Source: Caryophanales bacterium UBA7057 (GTDB taxonomy: Bacteria; Bacillota_I; Bacilli_A; RF39; UBA660). From it: DNA of 35,188 nt. Shown piece by piece: positions 33,200-35,188 of the stretch. The stretch spans positions 1 to 35,188 of the forward strand of contig DLAC01000017.1 of the NCBI GenBank assembly GCA_002493865.1. Reading direction: 5' to 3'. The notes under the pieces are model-generated. The model had not been told where the DNA came from. It ran no database searches and worked only from the letters and a program-made list of their open reading frames with translations. The stretch's first letter is position 1; every line of letters begins with the position of its first letter. The translations under genes and the position numbers were made by a program.

Positions 33200-34279
33200 T
33201 TATGCTTTCTTTTCTTCCTTAAATAATAATAATTTTTTAAAGGCATTTAATAGGAACTTTCTGGTTTCTTTATCCATGTTCTTATTTTCTTTGATTAGGG
33301 CAATAATTTTATTAATTTTGGTAATACGAAGTTCACTTAGTCCCTTGACTCCTGCCCCTTCTACTATGGAAAATAAAGATAAGACAATCTTTTTACGTTC
33401 TTCATCATCGTAACTATCAATCCACTGGAAAATGCGCTTTTCTAACCGTTTGCTTCTTTTAGAAATCTTTCCTTCTTGAAAGGAAGTAGCGTCTACTAAC
33501 CAAGAAAGACCATCGTGTTGAAATAAACTATAGGAACTGCTTTTTACTACTTGATAATTGGTGGGATGTCTAAAAAACATTCCAACTAAACTTTCTTCTG
33601 GAACAATCATTGTTAGCTTTTTTTCCATTTTTTGATAACCAATTGATTCATATTCTTTTTTTCTAAATCCAGGTCCATCATTGTTATAGATACGTATAAT
33701 TTTACTTCGAGTAAGGACACCTACTAATAAGTAACTAGCCATCGCAAGATTTCCACCTTTAGAGTGTCCACCAATACGTACCCGTGGACCAAAGATAGAA
33801 ATATTTTTCTTGAGGTACTCCCCGGCTTTTTTCTGAGCTAATACTGGGAATTGATATGCCATTTGGCAGTCTTCTTTCCATCCAGAAATAGAGTCATCCG
33901 TTCCCTCAAAAGAAATAAATAGAGTTTCATCACTCAAAATCATACAGACTGCACCAAATTGAGTATCCTGCTCCACCTCTTTTACATAATTATAAAGAAG
34001 AATGTCTTTATATCGTTTGGTAGTTGCCATTACTTGAAAAAGTAATACTAGTTTACGAATAAATGTGGGTGCCATTTTCTTTATTTCTTTGGGAGTATAT
34101 TTTTTAAAAAACAAATTAGATGCTTTATACAAAGGAACTTTCTTTATATTTCCCTTGGGAACAATCCCTTGAAATTCTATATAACTAACTAAAGATAAGA
34201 TTAATCCATCTACATCATTAAATGGTAATTCTTTAAAATCAAATTCACCATATTTTTGAACATATTGTTTTAATGTCAT
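33200..34279 (-). CDS. DUF2974 (Mbeg1-like) alpha/beta hydrolase, 359 aa
   Basis: Lipase-like protein of unknown substrate. Signatures: an N-terminal VDGLILSLVSYIEF, LFISFEGTDDSISGWKED (the oxyanion-side strand of lipases), and the nucleophile elbow GGHSKGGNLA with the catalytic Ser. An acidic residue follows in NNDGPGFR and a later QHDGLSW carries a candidate His. No signal peptide, so it should be cytoplasmic. Start chosen at ATG 34279; a GTG three codons earlier is possible and neither has a strong ribosome binding site. It has its own promoter and ends in a strong terminator. The C-terminal ~90 residues are helical and basic. Confidence 0.85.
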   Translation of the reverse strand: MTLKQYVQKYGEFDFKELPFNDVDGLILSLVSYIEFQGIVPKGNIKKVPLYKASNLFFKKYTPKEIKKMAPTFIRKLVLLFQVMATTKRYKDILLYNYVKEVEQDTQFGAVCMILSDETLFISFEGTDDSISGWKEDCQMAYQFPVLAQKKAGEYLKKNISIFGPRVRIGGHSKGGNLAMASYLLVGVLTRSKIIRIYNNDGPGFRKKEYESIGYQKMEKKLTMIVPEESLVGMFFRHPTNYQVVKSSSYSLFQHDGLSWLVDATSFQEGKISKRSKRLEKRIFQWIDSYDDEERKKIVLSLFSIVEGAGVKGLSELRITKINKIIALIKENKNMDKETRKFLLNAFKKLLLFKEEKKA

Positions 34280-34302
34280 AAACTTCACTTCACTTTTATT
34301 AT

Positions 34303-34330
34303 ATTATAGGCCATTATTCTGAAAATTCAA
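34303..34330 (-). promoter_or_regulatory. Promoter of the DUF2974 gene
   Basis: TTGAAT (34325-34330), 16-bp spacer, TATAAT (34303-34308) on the minus strand, 23 bp before the ATG. Confidence 0.7.
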
Positions 34331-34338
34331 CGAATGTT

Positions 34339-34374
34339 AAAAATTTTCCCCAAAAAGTTTTTGAGAAAAATTTT
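34339..34374 (-). terminator. Possible AT-rich hairpin terminator of the surface protein gene
   Basis: TTTTC..CAAAAA pairs with TTTTTG.GAAAA around one or a few bases, flanked by A and T runs. It lies 13 bp after the surface protein's stop and before the DUF2974 promoter. Few GC pairs, so only a weak call. Confidence 0.4.
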
Positions 34375-34386
34375 ATTCTTTATTCA

Positions 34387-35188
34387 TTATAAAATGATAA
34401 TTATGATTCCTGCACCTAGAATTAAAAGGAATAAATTGAAACATAATTGAGCAATTGAATCATCCTTTTTTTCTTCTTCTTTATCTACTGGATAATTTAC
34501 TGTACTTTCTGGAATAGAGCTCACAAATTGAGCAGTTGTTTCTTCACTCGTAGTATTTGTGATTGAACTGTTGTTACTTGTATAATTCGTACTTCCACTA
34601 GATGATGTATTATTATTATTATTATTGTTGCTATAGTAATTGTTGTTGTTATTATCATAGTAGTAATCATATCCTGGTTCATATGGAGAATCTGGATATG
34701 TAGGTGCTAAGGTTGGTGTCGGTGTTGGCACTGGAGATTTACTTGGTGTTGGTACCGGTGTTGGAATTCTTGTAGGTTCTGGTGAATTAGTTGGTAATGG
34801 AGAATTACTTGGCGTTGGCGTATCTGTTGGCACTGGAGATTCGCTTGGTGTAGGCTCTGGTGATTCTGTTGGAATTGGAGAATCAGTTGGTAATGGTGAC
34901 CCCGTTGGAATTGGAGATTCGGTTGGTAAAGGCGACTCTGTTGGAGCTGGTGTCTTCGTAGGTGTTGGTGTTGGCGTTGGTTTTAAAGTTATATCCTCAA
35001 AGAAATTGAAAGCTCTTGCTGTAAACCAATTACCATTGGTACGATTTGCGACAATTTTTATGTATTGGACCTGTTTTGGTTCTTCAATATCAAAACTTTT
35101 TGTATTATTTTTAGCATCTTCAACTGTATTTGCTTGATTTGTATAACTTAAATTCGTCTGACTGGTCAATACTTCAAAGTTTTCTCCA
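34387..35188 (-). CDS. Surface protein, C-terminal part (discoidin-like end, TP-rich stalk, C-terminal anchor); cut by window edge
   Basis: The frame is open to the right edge, so the N-terminus is missing. The first visible residues (FDIEEPKQVQYIKIVANRTNGNWFTARAFNFFEDI) look like the end of a discoidin/F5-F8 type C or NPCBM-like carbohydrate-binding domain. Next is a stalk of about 100 residues of P-T-x-S-P repeats (PLPTESPIPTGSP and variants), a Tyr/Asn-rich patch (YDYYYDNNNNNYYSNN), a Ser/Thr/Asn-rich stretch, and an acidic segment before a final hydrophobic segment (LCFNLFLLILGAGIIIII). I see no LPxTG. It is probably an exported protein with a long extracellular part held by the C-terminal membrane segment. 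Confidence 0.8.
   Translation of the reverse strand, partial: GENFEVLTSQTNLSYTNQANTVEDAKNNTKSFDIEEPKQVQYIKIVANRTNGNWFTARAFNFFEDITLKPTPTPTPTKTPAPTESPLPTESPIPTGSPLPTDSPIPTESPEPTPSESPVPTDTPTPSNSPLPTNSPEPTRIPTPVPTPSKSPVPTPTPTLAPTYPDSPYEPGYDYYYDNNNNNYYSNNNNNNNTSSSGSTNYTSNNSSITNTTSEETTAQFVSSIPESTVNYPVDKEEEKKDDSIAQLCFNLFLLILGAGIIIIIL
34609..34626. repeat. (ATT)6 trinucleotide run
   Basis: Six perfect ATT units (AAT on the coding strand) that encode part of the poly-Asn patch, next to further TTG/ATT-type runs. Slippage here would change the length in whole codons and keep the frame. Confidence 0.85.

Noticed and set aside
1..35188. Mollicute-type code with TGA as Trp
   Set aside because: TGG encodes the WW pairs of the repeats, and TGA ends rsgA at a position expected for the family.

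Overview
The window comes from a low-G+C Bacillota (Firmicutes). The evidence is the pair of replicative polymerases (PolC with an inserted proofreading exonuclease, plus a separate DnaE), a PASTA-type Ser/Thr kinase next to a PP2C phosphatase, and the gene order fmt ... rlmN-prpC-prkC-rsgA-rpe ... rpmB (divergent). That order is the one known from Bacillus subtilis. TGG is used for Trp and TGA as a stop (rsgA), so the standard code applies and a code-4 mollicute is unlikely. The strongly AT-rich DNA and the TP-rich surface proteins would fit an uncultured gut-type lineage, but this is inference. Almost everything is on the minus strand; only a small HipA-like kinase gene and rpmB are on plus.

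Layout from left to right. 1-2606: N-terminal ~868 codons of PolC, cut by the window edge. 2664-4102: two unrecognised genes, with a short duplicated and decayed stretch between them. 4191-17501: a tightly packed minus-strand operon that starts with dnaE and continues into three giant paralogous repeat proteins (1179, 952 and 1207 aa), then a small coiled-coil protein. The giants carry 10, 7 and 11 copies (28 in total) of an ~87-residue repeat, followed by a shared C-terminal domain. The repeat looks like a divergent helicase-associated (HA, PF03457-like) module. This is the most unusual part of the window.

17603-18700: on plus, a small HipA/CtkA-like kinase-fold protein divergent from dnaE, then ribosomal protein L28 with its own strong promoter. 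18754-23288: two cytoplasmic paralogs with BspA-type leucine-rich repeats followed by long coiled coils, each preceded by a duplicated 104-bp leader. 23439-29371: a signalling and ribosome-maturation operon (rlmN, prpC, prkC, rsgA, rpe, guanylate-kinase-like). 29480-30586: a three-gene cassette of small unknown proteins, two of them tail-anchored, with its own TTGACA promoter and terminator. 30643-32946: an anchored extracytoplasmic protein, fmt, and a membrane-anchored thioredoxin-like protein. 33200-34279: a DUF2974-type alpha/beta hydrolase. 34387-35188: the C-terminal part of a surface protein with a discoidin-like end, a Pro/Thr/Ser stalk and a C-terminal membrane anchor.

How the parts may work together. 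The housekeeping genes cover replication (polC, dnaE), translation (fmt, rlmN, rsgA, rpmB) and envelope-linked phospho-signalling (prkC/prpC). The accessory part is the expansion of modular repeat proteins directly behind dnaE. If the repeat really is HA-like, the operon would pair the lagging-strand polymerase with large multivalent nucleic-acid-binding proteins. No gap between genes exceeds 300 bp. I saw no tRNA, rRNA, CRISPR array, insertion sequence or phage gene.
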